Shown here: positions 1 through 8,648 of the stretch, one piece after another
How positions within the stretch are numbered: position 1 is the first letter of the stretch
Layout of the letters: each line of letters starts with the position of its first letter
DNA from: Rhizobium lentis
GTDB lineage: Bacteria > Pseudomonadota > Alphaproteobacteria > Rhizobiales > Rhizobiaceae
Reading direction: 5' to 3'
Assembly: GCF_014200175.1 (NCBI RefSeq)
Contig: NZ_JACHBD010000015.1
Location: 1 to 64,000, forward strand
DNA length: 64,000 nt
Made by a program: the position numbers and the translations under genes
Notes under the pieces: generated by a model
Told to the model about the DNA's origin: nothing
The model's input: the letters and a program-made list of their open reading frames with translations, nothing else
The model's database searches: none

Positions 1-43
1 CTTGCTCCCAACGTTGGCATTGACCAGCACGTCGAGAGGCGAG

Positions 44-77
44 ACTGTCGCATCTCTAACTGGCCCAACTGTCGCAT
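44..77. repeat. Two direct copies of a 10-bp motif at the window edge
   Basis: The decamer ACTGTCGCAT occurs at 44-53 and again at 68-77. Several closely spaced copies of such a motif are typical of the ends of IS21-like elements, but no transposase gene is visible and the left side is cut by the window, so an insertion-sequence end is only an inference. The minus strand at 1-36 reads LDVLVNA, reminiscent of the LDVLVNN motif of short-chain dehydrogenases, which could be a neighbouring gene fragment. Nothing else is recognisable in 1-189. Confidence 0.3.
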
Positions 78-189
78 TACTAAATAGCTCCTACAAACAA
101 ATATCGCATAAGACAGATTATGGAACGCAAACCTTTGTCAGCCACACCAAAGGCTTATGTCGTCCGCCTTTGCGCTGCCCCAGTCCGGC

Positions 190-420
190 TCAGCTCCGAT
201 CGCGTTGCGGCTCCAGCGCGATAATGAGGCCCACCTTCACTCTCTCCATCGCTATAAAACTGCGGAACCGCTTGACGTTCCTGTTGGCGAAGAACAGGCG
301 CCGGGCCATGGCTTCGTAGGCTCCCATGGTTCGGAAGGCAACGATCAGCATGAAACCACTTCGCCCGTCACGTAGTAGCACGGCTGGACTTCAGGAGCCT
401 CGTCGAAGGATTTCCTCGTC
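190..420 (-). pseudogene. Frameshifted C-terminal remnant of an Lrp/AsnC-family regulator
   Basis: Reading the minus strand, one frame gives an 'APEVQPCYYVTGE' stretch that ends at a stop near 358. After a one-base shift the next frame continues with 'GFMLIVAFRTMGAYE', then 'RLFFANRNV' and 'FIAMERVKVG', down to a stop at 190. Together these match the order of the ligand-binding (RAM) half of Lrp/AsnC transcription factors: PEV..cYyvtG, then the LIV strand, then the final strand ending in ERVK. The N-terminal helix-turn-helix half is absent upstream, where unrelated sequence begins around 420. The gene is therefore truncated and frameshifted and should make no functional regulator. Family assignment is by motif pattern only. 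Confidence 0.6.
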
Positions 421-463
421 GCGTCGTGCGTGGCGCCGGACTCGCTCTGCCTTGCCGGATCGT

Positions 464-844
464 TCACCACCGTCTGGTCTGCGAGACATGACCGGCAAAT
501 TCGCCCAGCAATACGCCGAACGGCAAGCTTCTGATCGCCCTCGCGGCGACGAAGGCTGCGCCGGTGGCTAAGGCGAGTTTCAGCCACGGATAGTCGCCGA
601 GTTGGACATGGGCATTCGCATCGACGGATGTTGCCTTGGCTTTCAGCGCTGCTTCCGCATCGTCACGTAGCAGGCCGATGCGGGCCTGAAGCAGCCGCAA
701 TTCCCGCTGCAGGTGGTGCAGACTTTGGTCGGCCTTTTCACGCGCGGACTCGGCGGCCGCATCGGCAAAAGGCGGTTCGCCTTCTGCGACCAGTTCATCG
801 GGATCGGGCGGAAGAAAGCCGTCGCGGTTGATGGATGATTGCAT
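464..844 (-). CDS. Small DUF883-like membrane-anchored protein
   Basis: This is a 126-residue protein with no known reaction. Its first half is charged and helical, with a long coiled-coil-like stretch at about residues 30-75 (Glu/Arg/Leu-rich, 'LQRELRLLQARIGLLRD'). It is followed by a hydrophobic glycine/alanine-rich segment near residues 83-118 that could insert in or lie on the inner membrane. This architecture resembles DUF883/ElaB-type proteins, which associate with ribosomes or the membrane in stationary phase; that likeness is inference. I chose the Met at 844 because the 22 residues upstream in the same frame look non-coding. It lies 62 bases downstream of the next minus-strand gene and may be co-transcribed with it. 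Confidence 0.6.
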   Translation of the reverse strand: MQSSINRDGFLPPDPDELVAEGEPPFADAAAESAREKADQSLHHLQRELRLLQARIGLLRDDAEAALKAKATSVDANAHVQLGDYPWLKLALATGAAFVAARAIRSLPFGVLLGEFAGHVSQTRRW

Positions 845-906
845 CGACTTGTCCTCGAATAAGTGAGCGCAGCGAGGCTCGGCATTGCCGCCGGCCTCGC
901 TGCACA

Positions 907-1575
907 TCAATGATCGCGCCGGAAACTCTGGCTCTGCTGCGATCCGCCTTGCGTCTGCGACTGCTGTTGCGAATCGTTCGATGATGCGGAAGCGCCGATG
1001 AATTTATAGGCACGAACCTTGGCGCTTCCATGCGCGGTGTCGCGCACTGCGACCGGCGCCTCGTCGGAAGCCGGCCCTTCGAATGCGCTTTCGGATACTG
1101 CCAGGTCGTCCGCGGCCTTGCCGCCATGGGCCGAGCCCGCAAAACCGGTATTCGACCCGCCTTGGCGTCCGCTTTCCGATAACCAGAGATCCGCCCGCTC
1201 GTCGATGTCGATGCTGCCTTCGTCGTCCAGGATATCGTGAACGGTTTCGTAGAGCGCGTCATCGATATCGTTGACCTGAACGAGGAAGCCGCCTCGCCGC
1301 AGCCCTTCTGCGTACATCGCGCGATCCTCGTCCGGGAAGAAGAAGTCGGCCAGCGCGTCGAAGAAGCCGCTGCGGTCGTCGCTCATGACGCCGGCATTTT
1401 TTTCATCCGCCTCATATCCCGGCATCAATCGAATTCTCGCTACGGGGACGCCGGCATCCTCGAGGCGGGAAATCGCGGATTCGGCCTCCGACCGGCTGTC
1501 GAAAAATGCGGTAAGGCTGCCGCCGCCCACGGGGCCTGAAAAACCGGGGTTGGTATCGTTGTGAATATTGCTCAC
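907..1575 (-). CDS. General-stress-protein-17M-like acidic protein
   Basis: This 222-residue soluble protein has a compact N-terminal domain (about residues 20-115) beginning 'GGSLTAFFDSRSEAES' and 'AISRLEDAGVPVARIR'. That is the pattern of the small alpha/beta domain in bacterial general stress protein 17M and YsnF-like proteins. The middle is strongly acidic (IDDALYETVHD, DDEGSIDIDE). The C-terminal 60 residues are low complexity, Ser/Gln-rich (SQQQSQTQGGSQQSQ) and probably disordered. No catalytic motif or signal peptide is visible. ATG at 1575 follows GAGAGGAGAGTGTTCCGTG, a good ribosome-binding site. A link to stress or desiccation is inferred from family likeness only. Confidence 0.6.
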   Translation of the reverse strand: MSNIHNDTNPGFSGPVGGGSLTAFFDSRSEAESAISRLEDAGVPVARIRLMPGYEADEKNAGVMSDDRSGFFDALADFFFPDEDRAMYAEGLRRGGFLVQVNDIDDALYETVHDILDDEGSIDIDERADLWLSESGRQGGSNTGFAGSAHGGKAADDLAVSESAFEGPASDEAPVAVRDTAHGSAKVRAYKFIGASASSNDSQQQSQTQGGSQQSQSFRRDH

Positions 1576-1821
1576 GGAACACTCTCCTCTCGATGTCGCG
1601 TTCCAGCCGCCGACCCGACGCCTGGTTTCCTGACTCGGAGAACCGGCAGCCGAGACGAATGTTCCAAGGCAATGGCGACTTGACGGTCAGTTCCATAATG
1701 CTGCCGCTTGTCATTTCGGCTGCACCGCGCGGTGAATTGCGCCGGCTGTTGCATCCCTCGGCGGTTGACGTCAAACGGTGGAGACGCTAGCACGGCTTTT
1801 GACGCATTGGGGACATTTCAT

Positions 1822-2448
1822 ATGGACATCTTCACGGCAGCCGGTCTTACGGCTTTGCTGCAGGTCATTGCTATCGACCTCGTTCTCGCTGGCGACAACG
1901 CCGTGGTTATCGGTCTTGCCGCTGCCGGTCTCGAGGCTACGCAGCGCCGCAAGGCGATCATCGTCGGCATCGTCGCCGCGACCCTTCTCCGTATTCTGTT
2001 TGCCAGCGTCGCGGTCTATCTGCTGGCGATCGTCGGTCTGCTGCTGGCCGGCGGACTGCTTCTGCTGTGGGTCTGCTGGAAGATGTGGCGCGAGCTCCGC
2101 GCCGGTCATCACGAGAGCCACGAGGCGGTGGGTGCTCAAGGCGCGCCGAGAAAGACCTTCTTCCAGGCGGCGACCCAGATCGTCATCGCTGACGTCTCGA
2201 TGTCGCTCGATAACGTGCTCGCCGTTGCCGGTGCTGCGCGCGAACATCCGAGCGTGCTGGTTATCGGTCTTGCCCTATCGATCGCGCTGATGGGTATCGC
2301 CGCAAACCTGATCGCCCGGTTGCTCAGCAGCCATCGCTGGATCGCCTATGTCGGCCTCCTAATCATCCTGTACGTCTCGCTCGACATGATCCACCGCGGT
2401 GGCGTCGAACTGTGGCCGTACGTGCAAGCGAGCGGGTTCAAGCTTTAG
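1822..2448 (+). CDS. TerC/YjbE-family integral membrane protein
   Basis: This 208-residue polytopic inner-membrane protein has about seven hydrophobic segments and belongs to the TerC family, linked to tellurite resistance and to manganese or other metal export. The family's acidic membrane motifs are present: 'DLVLAGDNAVVIGLA' near residue 20 and 'DVSMSLDNVLAVAGAA' in the second half. Their Asp/Asn residues are the presumed ion-binding site. The start at 1822 places the first hydrophobic helix directly at the N terminus; an upstream in-frame extension has no membrane character. Its stop overlaps that of the convergent metallo-beta-lactamase gene by three bases. The transported ion cannot be told from sequence. 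Confidence 0.85.
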   Translation: MDIFTAAGLTALLQVIAIDLVLAGDNAVVIGLAAAGLEATQRRKAIIVGIVAATLLRILFASVAVYLLAIVGLLLAGGLLLLWVCWKMWRELRAGHHESHEAVGAQGAPRKTFFQAATQIVIADVSMSLDNVLAVAGAAREHPSVLVIGLALSIALMGIAANLIARLLSSHRWIAYVGLLIILYVSLDMIHRGGVELWPYVQASGFKL

Positions 2449-3260
2449 AGCCTGACCTCAATCTCGAAGCTCATCTGGTCAAACGCCGGCACCACATGCT
2501 CGGGCGTCTCAGCCATCACCGCGTCGTAATCCAGCGGCGTGTGCATATGGGTTAGAATCGCCCGTTTCGGCTTGAGCCGGCTGATCCAGTCGAGCGACTG
2601 TTCCAGCGACAGATGGCTCGGATGATAGGTATATTGCAGGGCGTCGATGATCAGAACGTCGAGATTTTGCAGCTTCTCGACGGTCTGCGGCGGGAAATCG
2701 CTGATATCGCTGCAATAAGCCACATCGCCGATGCGGAAACCGAGCGAATGGATATCGCCATGCTGCTGGATATGCGGGTAAAAATCGATCTTGCCGCCGG
2801 GGCCGCGGATTTCGACGGGTTCGTCGATATTTTCGATGACAACAGGCAGAACGATCGGTGGGTAATTGCTGCCGGGCGGCGTTTCCAGGCAATAGCGGAA
2901 GGCTTCACGCAGCCTGTCCATCGTATATTGGTCGGCAAAGATCGGCACGCGGCGGCGCGTATTGTGGAAATAACCGCGCAGATCGTCAATGCCGTGAATG
3001 TGGTCGGCATGCGGATGGCTGTAAAGCACGGCATCGACATGGTCGGCCCCTGCCCTGATCATCTGCTCGCGAAAATCCGGCCCCGTGTCGACGACGACCG
3101 TAGTGACGCCGTCATGGCCGAATTGCTGCACCATGAACGAGGCGCGCGTGCGCCGGTTTTTCGGATTGTCGGGATTGCAGGCGCCCCAGTCGCCAGAAAT
3201 GCGCGGCACGCCCGGTGACGACGAACAGCCGAGAATGGTGAAACGCCGCCGGTAGAGCAC
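2445..3260 (-). CDS. Metallo-beta-lactamase-fold hydrolase (PhnP-like)
   Basis: This 271-residue cytosolic protein has the MBL-fold metal-binding motif HPHADHIHG at about residue 80, a further Asp/His ligand set ('YCSDISDF') and a late HMHTP. The N terminus 'FTILGCSSSPGVPRISGDWG' is typical of the PhnP-like branch of small phosphodiesterase or nuclease-type MBL proteins. I place the start at the GTG at 3260, four bases after the tatD stop, because this brings the beta strand of the fold to the N terminus; longer in-frame extensions overlap tatD. Co-transcription with metG-tatD is very likely. The substrate is unknown; cyclic phosphodiesters are an inference from the family. Confidence 0.8.
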   Translation of the reverse strand: MLYRRRFTILGCSSSPGVPRISGDWGACNPDNPKNRRTRASFMVQQFGHDGVTTVVVDTGPDFREQMIRAGADHVDAVLYSHPHADHIHGIDDLRGYFHNTRRRVPIFADQYTMDRLREAFRYCLETPPGSNYPPIVLPVVIENIDEPVEIRGPGGKIDFYPHIQQHGDIHSLGFRIGDVAYCSDISDFPPQTVEKLQNLDVLIIDALQYTYHPSHLSLEQSLDWISRLKPKRAILTHMHTPLDYDAVMAETPEHVVPAFDQMSFEIEVRL

Positions 3261-3264
3261 GCCG

Positions 3265-4047
3265 CTAGATCCTCGGCATTTTCGAGAACAGGCGGAAAGC
3301 GTTTTCCGTCGTGATCCGTGCAATCTCCGCGTAGGAAAGGCCGATCGTCTCGGCGAGCACTTCGGCCGTGTTGACGACATAGGAAGGCTCGTTGCGCTTG
3401 CCGCGCCAGCGTTTTGGCGCCAAATACGGCGCGTCCGTTTCCACCAGCAGCCGATCCTGCGGGACCGTCTTGGCAATCTCGCGCAGCTCTTCCGACTTCG
3501 GGAAGGTCAGGATACCGGAGAAGGAGACATAGCCGCCGAGTTCGACGCCGGTTCGCGCCAGTTCCGGACCCGCCGAAAAGCAGTGCAGGATAAAGGGGAA
3601 AGCCCCCTTCCCCGTTTCCTCGGTCAGGATCGTTGCCATGTCCTCATCGGCGCTGCGGCTGTGGATAACGAGCGGCAGCTGCGTTTCCCGAGCGGCGGCA
3701 ATATGCCGGCGAAAGCCGGTCTGCTGGTCCTCGGGCTTTTGCGTGTCGTAGAAATAATCGAGACCCGCCTCGCCGATCGCGACCACCTTCTGATGGGCGT
3801 TCGCCAGACGCACGAGGTCTTCCGTCTGGATATCAAGCTCTTCGTCGGCATTGTTCGGATGCGTACCGACCGAGCAGAAGACCGAGGGATATTTCTCGGT
3901 GATGGCGAGCAGCCCGTCGAGCTTGCGCACGCGCGTCGAGATCGTCACCATCTGTTTGACACCGGCCTCATGGGCGCGCGCGACAATCTCGTCGCGCTCG
4001 GCCTCGAAGTCTGCGAAGTCCAGATGGCAATGCGTATCGATCAGCAC
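3265..4047 (-). CDS. tatD: TatD-family metal-dependent DNase
   Basis: This 260-residue TIM-barrel hydrolase opens with DTHCHLDF, whose two histidines bind metal. It continues with 'GEAGLDYFYD', 'HSRSADEDM', 'LHCFSAG' and 'ETDAPYLAPKRWRGKRNEP', the full set of TatD signature motifs and metal ligands. Members act as 3'-5' exonucleases or endonucleases in DNA repair and quality control; some family members have been linked to other hydrolase activities. Length is normal for the family. It is four bases downstream of metG and four bases upstream of the MBL hydrolase, so the three genes form a tight minus-strand operon, an arrangement common in alphaproteobacteria. Confidence 0.92.
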   Translation of the reverse strand: MLIDTHCHLDFADFEAERDEIVARAHEAGVKQMVTISTRVRKLDGLLAITEKYPSVFCSVGTHPNNADEELDIQTEDLVRLANAHQKVVAIGEAGLDYFYDTQKPEDQQTGFRRHIAAARETQLPLVIHSRSADEDMATILTEETGKGAFPFILHCFSAGPELARTGVELGGYVSFSGILTFPKSEELREIAKTVPQDRLLVETDAPYLAPKRWRGKRNEPSYVVNTAEVLAETIGLSYAEIARITTENAFRLFSKMPRI

Positions 4048-4051
4048 GGCC

Positions 4052-5611
4052 TCAAGCCTCCGGAGCCACGTAGCGCGGGAAGACTGGCGTCGGAGCCTCG
4101 AGCGGCGTTCCGGCGATCAGGCGGCCGGCCTCGCCGAGGGCGGCAAAATCGCGCTTGTCGGCAGGCGCAGCCACGAGATCGAGCAGCTTACCCGACGATT
4201 CCGGCATGAACGGCTGCAGCAGGATGGCAATCTGGCGCACGACTTCGGCGGTGACGTACAGCACCGTACCCATGCGCGCCGGATCCGTCTTTTTCAGCGC
4301 CCATGGCGCCTGCCCGGCAAAATAGCGGTCGGTCTCGGAAACGACGGCTATGATCGAACCGAGCGCCCGGTGAATCTGCTGCTTGCCCATGTCTTCATGC
4401 GTCGACGCGTGCAGCGCGTCGGCCTGCGCCAGCATCGCCTTGTCCTCGTCGGTTAGCGCCCCGCATTCCGGGATTTTGCCGTCACAGTTTTTGACGATCA
4501 TCGACAGCGAGCGGCTGGCGAGATTGCCGATGCCGTTGGCGAGGTCGGAGTTGATGCGCGTGCCGATCGCCTCTTCGCTGTAGCTGCCGTCCTGGCCGAA
4601 GGAAACTTCGCGCAGGAAGAAGTAGCGCACCTGATCGAGACCGAAATGGTTCACCAGATTGACGGGATCGACGACATTGCCGAGCGACTTCGACATCTTC
4701 TCGCCCTTGTTGAGCAGGAAGCCGTGGGCAAAGACCCGCTTCGGCAGCGGCAGCTTCGCCGACATCAGGAAGGCCGGCCAGTAGACGGCATGGAAGCGGA
4801 TGATGTCCTTGCCGATGATGTGGACATCCGCCGGCCAGTATTTGGCCCGCGGGCCGTTCCTGTCTTCGATATAGCCGGTCGCAGTGATGTAGTTGGTCAG
4901 TGCGTCGACCCAGACATACATGACGTGGGACGGATCGTTTGGCACCTTGATGCCCCAGTCGAAGGTCGTGCGCGAAACCGACAGGTCCTTGAGCCCCGAT
5001 TTGACGAAGGAGATCACCTCGTTGCGGCGCTCGGCCGGACCTATGAAATCGGGATTGGCCTCGTAATGCGCCAGCAGCTTCTCCTGGTATTCGGAGAGCT
5101 TGAAGAAATAGCTTGCCTCTTCCACCCATTCGACGGGCGTGCCTTGCGGGCCGTAACGCACGCCATCGGCGCGCAGTTCCGTCTCGTTTTCCTGGTAATA
5201 GGCCTCGTCGCGCACTGAATACCAGCCGGCATAGCTGTCCTTGTAGATGTCGCCATTGTCGGCCATCATCTTCCAGATGTTGCGCGATGTCTCGTGATGG
5301 CGCTCCTGCGTGGTGCGGATGAAATCATCGTTCGAGGCGTTGAGCAGCTTCGCCATCGCCTCGAATTCGCCGGAGTTGCGGTCGGCGAGCGCCTGCGCGG
5401 TAATCCCCTCGGCGCGCGCCGTCTGCTGCATCTTCTGGCCGTGTTCGTCGGTGCCGGTCAGGAAGAAGACATCCTTGCCGTCCAGGCGCTGGTAGCGCGC
5501 CATCGCATCCGTCGCGATCAGCTCATAGGCATGGCCGATATGCGGTTTGCCATTCGGATAGGAAATCGCGGTGGTAATATAGAAGGGTGTCTTGTCTGTC
5601 ATGGCGGCCAA
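4052..5611 (-). CDS. metG: Methionyl-tRNA synthetase
   Basis: This 519-residue class I aminoacyl-tRNA synthetase charges tRNA-Met with methionine for translation initiation and elongation. The class I signatures are 'PNGKPHIGHAYE' near residue 20 (HIGH box) and 'KMSKSLGN' near residue 310 (KMSKS box). The catalytic Rossmann fold is followed by an anticodon-binding helical domain; the C-terminal EMAP/Trbp-like dimerisation domain is absent, as in the short MetG type. The start could be 5611 or the Met nine bases downstream (MTDKTP). It lies upstream of tatD in an operon. Here a plus-strand TauE gene and a palindromic repeat separate it from holB, which suggests it has its own promoter in 5612-5830. 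Confidence 0.95.
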   Translation of the reverse strand: MAAMTDKTPFYITTAISYPNGKPHIGHAYELIATDAMARYQRLDGKDVFFLTGTDEHGQKMQQTARAEGITAQALADRNSGEFEAMAKLLNASNDDFIRTTQERHHETSRNIWKMMADNGDIYKDSYAGWYSVRDEAYYQENETELRADGVRYGPQGTPVEWVEEASYFFKLSEYQEKLLAHYEANPDFIGPAERRNEVISFVKSGLKDLSVSRTTFDWGIKVPNDPSHVMYVWVDALTNYITATGYIEDRNGPRAKYWPADVHIIGKDIIRFHAVYWPAFLMSAKLPLPKRVFAHGFLLNKGEKMSKSLGNVVDPVNLVNHFGLDQVRYFFLREVSFGQDGSYSEEAIGTRINSDLANGIGNLASRSLSMIVKNCDGKIPECGALTDEDKAMLAQADALHASTHEDMGKQQIHRALGSIIAVVSETDRYFAGQAPWALKKTDPARMGTVLYVTAEVVRQIAILLQPFMPESSGKLLDLVAAPADKRDFAALGEAGRLIAGTPLEAPTPVFPRYVAPEA

Positions 5612-5834
5612 TGTCCGGCTTACTCTATAAAAATGGTCAGCCGCTCTTAGCGCATGTCTCCGCCAAGCGAAACATCAAGTTTTGGCGCCGTTATGATTTC
5701 CGGGACACGGGGTCGTGAACTTGACTCCGCTTCGCACCCAATTTACCGGTCGTCAGAAAGAGGGCGGGACAGAACGAAGTGTCAGTTTTCATCGATCCGG
5801 TTTGTTGTGGCCGCGCGCCGTTGGGGCCGCTTGT

Positions 5835-6623
5835 TTGACATTCGAGCCGCTCTATTCGATTTCGGGCCTGTTTGTCGGCGCGCTTGTCGGCATCACCGGC
5901 GTTGGTGGCGGTTCGCTGATGACGCCGCTGCTGGTGCTGCTCTTCGGCGTCCACCCCGCAACCGCGGTCGGCACCGATCTCCTCTATGCGGCGATCACCA
6001 AGACGGCAGGCACTGCCGTTCACGGCGTGCATGGACGGATCAATTGGAAGATCGTCGGCAGCCTCGCCGCCGGCAGTGTGCCGGCCGCCGTGCTGATGCT
6101 TTGGCTGTTGGCAGGCGTCGATCGTAAAAGCATCGGCGTGACCAACACCATTACGGTTGCGCTCGGCTGGCTGCTTGTCATGACCGCGATTATGCTGGTC
6201 TTCCGAGGCTCAATCCTCGAATTGGCGCGGCGCGCCATCGGCGATCGCACGCCGCCGCAGCCGGCAACCATCCTCATTCTCACCGTCATTCTTGGGTTCT
6301 GTCTTGGCGTCCTCGTCACCCTGACCTCGGTCGGCGCCGGTGCGCTCGGTGTGACGATCCTGCTGGTACTCTATCCCAGGCTTAACGTGCGCGAGATCGT
6401 CGGTTCCGATATCGTCCATGCGGTACCGCTGACCCTAATCGGCGGCATGGGCTATTGGCTGATCGGCGAAATTGACTGGGCGATGCTGTTTGCCCTGCTC
6501 GTCGGCTCGATTCCCGGCATCGTTATCGGCAGCCTTCTGGCGCCGAAGCTGCATGAACGCACCATACGCATCGTCCTGGCCGCCACGCTTGCCGTCGTCG
6601 CAGGCAAGCTCTTGACCGGCTGA
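5835..6623 (+). CDS. TauE/SafE-family (DUF81) anion/sulfite exporter
   Basis: This integral membrane protein of about 262 residues has roughly eight hydrophobic helices. Two copies of the family's glycine-rich repeat are seen: 'GALVGITGVGGGSLMTP' near the start and 'VTLTSVGAGALGVT' midway. The family moves sulfite, sulfoacetate or related anions across the inner membrane; the substrate here is not predictable. I prefer a TTG start at 5835 because it puts the first transmembrane helix at the N terminus; a 40-residue in-frame extension from 5715 is charged and unlike the family. It sits on the plus strand between two minus-strand housekeeping genes, metG and holB, so it looks inserted into that neighbourhood. 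Confidence 0.8.
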   Translation: MTFEPLYSISGLFVGALVGITGVGGGSLMTPLLVLLFGVHPATAVGTDLLYAAITKTAGTAVHGVHGRINWKIVGSLAAGSVPAAVLMLWLLAGVDRKSIGVTNTITVALGWLLVMTAIMLVFRGSILELARRAIGDRTPPQPATILILTVILGFCLGVLVTLTSVGAGALGVTILLVLYPRLNVREIVGSDIVHAVPLTLIGGMGYWLIGEIDWAMLFALLVGSIPGIVIGSLLAPKLHERTIRIVLAATLAVVAGKLLTG

Positions 6624-6640
6624 CCAGGCTCAGGAATCTC

Positions 6641-6745
6641 ATGCATGTCACCCGGAAGTGTGCAGTGGTTCCGGGACAACGACATGCATCAAAACAAAGA
6701 GCTAAAGCGCGTCGCATGAATCAAATTTGATGCGACGCGCTTTAG
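6641..6745. repeat. Mosaic palindromic repeat (two nested inverted repeats)
   Basis: Two adjoining imperfect palindromes are present. ATGCATGTC-CCCGGAA (from 6641) pairs with TTCCGGG-GACATGCAT (ending 6689). CTAAAGCGCGTCGCAT (6702-6717) pairs perfectly with ATGCGACGCGCTTTAG (6730-6745) across a 12-base spacer. The composite looks like the small intergenic mosaic elements (RIME-like) scattered in Rhizobiaceae chromosomes. The last arm overlaps the holB stop codon, so the element may also end transcription of holB and the convergent TauE gene. Confidence 0.7.
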
Positions 6746-7767
6746 AGGCCCGGCTGCTTGATATCGGCTAGAATGCTGATGATCGTCTGCTTGCGGTCGA
6801 GATTATAGGCATCCGAAATGGTCAGCCGCTCAGTGATCTCGGAATAGAGCCGCGCCAGACGCTCGGCAGCAGCGATCTGCCCCTCCACCGCTGCCACACG
6901 TGCACGGTTCATGATGTCGTCGCCGACATGGCTGACAAAGAAATCGAAGATCGTGTCGCTTTCTTTGCCCGACAGCGCATCGGCCAGCCGGTGCATCGCC
7001 TTGCGGGCCGCCGGCCCTTCGGCGGAAAGCACCTCGTCATAGGCGGCGATGATCTCTCCGCCGCCATAGTTCAAGAGCTTCAACGCTTCGCCGACGCTGC
7101 CCTTGGCGGCCGAAAGCACCGCCCCGCCCTCTCCCGATATGCCGAGATGGGCAAGGGCGGCGACAAGCGCGTCGTCGGCAAGCGGCGCTAGTTTCAGCGG
7201 CAGGCAGCGCGAGCGGATCGTCGGCAGCAGCCGACCCGGCGCATGCGATAGCACCAGAAATAGCGCCCGCTTCGGCGGCTCCTCGAGGATCTTCAGGATG
7301 GCGTTGGCCGCATTGCGGTTCATGTCGTCGGCCGGATCGATGATGACGATCCGCCAATTGCCGGTGCCTGACGTCTGCGAGAAGAACTTGCCGGCGCGGC
7401 GTACCTCGTCGACTGTTATCGCCGATTTCACCTTGCCGGTCTTTTCGTCCACCGGCCGGGCAAGATGCAGGAGATTATGCGAGGCGCCGGAGGCGATCTG
7501 GCGGCTGACTGCGGAGGCGGGATCCGGATCGCCGATCGTCTCCGGCGCTGTCTCGGGATCGGGATGCGAGAGCACGTGGTTGGCGAAGCGGAAGGCGAGC
7601 GTCGCCTTGCCGATGCCCTCCGGCCCCTCGATCAGGATGGCGTGATGCCCCTTGCCGGATCGGTAGGATTGCGCGAGGAAGGCCTCCGCCTCCTCATGGC
7701 CAAACAATCTGGTGTTCTCGGCCGGCCAAATAGCGCCGTCGAGCAATCCCGGCCTCTCCTCACTCAT
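6742..7767 (-). CDS. holB: DNA polymerase III delta' subunit
   Basis: This AAA+ clamp-loader subunit has about 341 residues and helps load the beta clamp at the replication fork. The N terminus carries the P-loop-like 'GPEGIGKATLA'. It is followed by the DnaX-type core, with 'IIDPADDMNRNAANAILKILEEPP', a run specific to delta' and tau, and 'HAPGRLLPTIRSRC' (sensor 1 and SRC motif). It lies directly downstream of tmk, the classic bacterial tmk-holB pair. A GTG at 7779 overlaps the tmk stop and could support coupled translation; the ATG at 7767 gives the usual N terminus and is preferred. Confidence 0.93.
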   Translation of the reverse strand: MSEERPGLLDGAIWPAENTRLFGHEEAEAFLAQSYRSGKGHHAILIEGPEGIGKATLAFRFANHVLSHPDPETAPETIGDPDPASAVSRQIASGASHNLLHLARPVDEKTGKVKSAITVDEVRRAGKFFSQTSGTGNWRIVIIDPADDMNRNAANAILKILEEPPKRALFLVLSHAPGRLLPTIRSRCLPLKLAPLADDALVAALAHLGISGEGGAVLSAAKGSVGEALKLLNYGGGEIIAAYDEVLSAEGPAARKAMHRLADALSGKESDTIFDFFVSHVGDDIMNRARVAAVEGQIAAAERLARLYSEITERLTISDAYNLDRKQTIISILADIKQPGL

Positions 7768-7775
7768 AATGGAAT

Positions 7776-8456
7776 TCACTCATGATGGGCGACTTCCGGC
7801 AATCGGGCGCGGTCTGCGGGCGACTTGAGCTGCCTGATGATCGCCAGGATCTCGGCCGCGATCGCCTCCTCCGTCTGCATGGCGTTGACCACGTGGCAGC
7901 GCTCCGGCTCGCGCGCGGCGATATCGAGAAAGGCCTCGCGCCGTTTTTCATGCGTTTCGAGCCGCTCCTTCTCGAAGCGGTCGGGCGCCTCACTCGCGCT
8001 GCGCTTCTGCGCCCGCTCCAGGCCGACCTTTGCGGGAATGTCGAGTATCAAGGTGCAATCGGGCACGACGCCATTGATGGCGATGCGCTGCAGCGTCTCA
8101 ATGAAATCGGGGTCGAGGTTGCCGGTGATGCCCTGGTAGACACGGGAGGAATCCATGAAGCGGTCGCAGAGCACGATCTTGCCCGCGGCAAGGGCCGGCC
8201 GGATCACCTCTTCGACATGGTCGTTGCGGGCAGCGGCAAAAAGGATCGCCTCCATCCGTGTGCCGAAGGCCTCGGCAGCCCCGGACAAGAGCACGTGGCG
8301 CACGGCCTCGGCGCCGGGCGATCCGCCCGGTTCCCGCGTTATCAGCACATCGTGACCTTCGCCCTTCAGCGCCTCCGCGAGACGGCGGATCTGCGTGGAT
8401 TTCCCCGCGCCTTCCCCGCCTTCAAACGTAACGAACAATCCCGTACCGGATAACAA
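7776..8456 (-). CDS. tmk: Thymidylate kinase
   Basis: This enzyme of about 226 residues phosphorylates dTMP to dTDP, an essential step of dTTP synthesis. The P-loop 'FEGGEGAGKSTQ' sits at the N terminus and the DRX motif appears as 'LCDRFMDSSRVYQG'. The lid region follows ('RSASEAPDRFE'), with 'TREPGG' for substrate binding. I prefer a TTG start at 8456, preceded by a GGGAAG ribosome-binding site, because it yields the usual short lead into the P-loop; a GTG at 8486 would add ten residues. It lies downstream of the D,D-carboxypeptidase homologue and overlaps the start region of holB. Confidence 0.92.
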   Translation of the reverse strand: MLSGTGLFVTFEGGEGAGKSTQIRRLAEALKGEGHDVLITREPGGSPGAEAVRHVLLSGAAEAFGTRMEAILFAAARNDHVEEVIRPALAAGKIVLCDRFMDSSRVYQGITGNLDPDFIETLQRIAINGVVPDCTLILDIPAKVGLERAQKRSASEAPDRFEKERLETHEKRREAFLDIAAREPERCHVVNAMQTEEAIAAEILAIIRQLKSPADRARLPEVAHHE

Positions 8457-8648
8457 TGACAGCTTCCCGCATTCCGGGCGCCGCACGCGCGCGCGCCCCG
8501 CCTCTTCTATCTATCCGAAGACATCGGGAAGGAAAACCTTTCGCCGCGGCGACATAATCACCTTCCCCGGCAAATTATAACAGAAGGCCTGGCGTTCAAG
8601 TCTTGAACATCTGGCGCCCGACAGTGCAGCCGCTTGGCGATACCGGCT

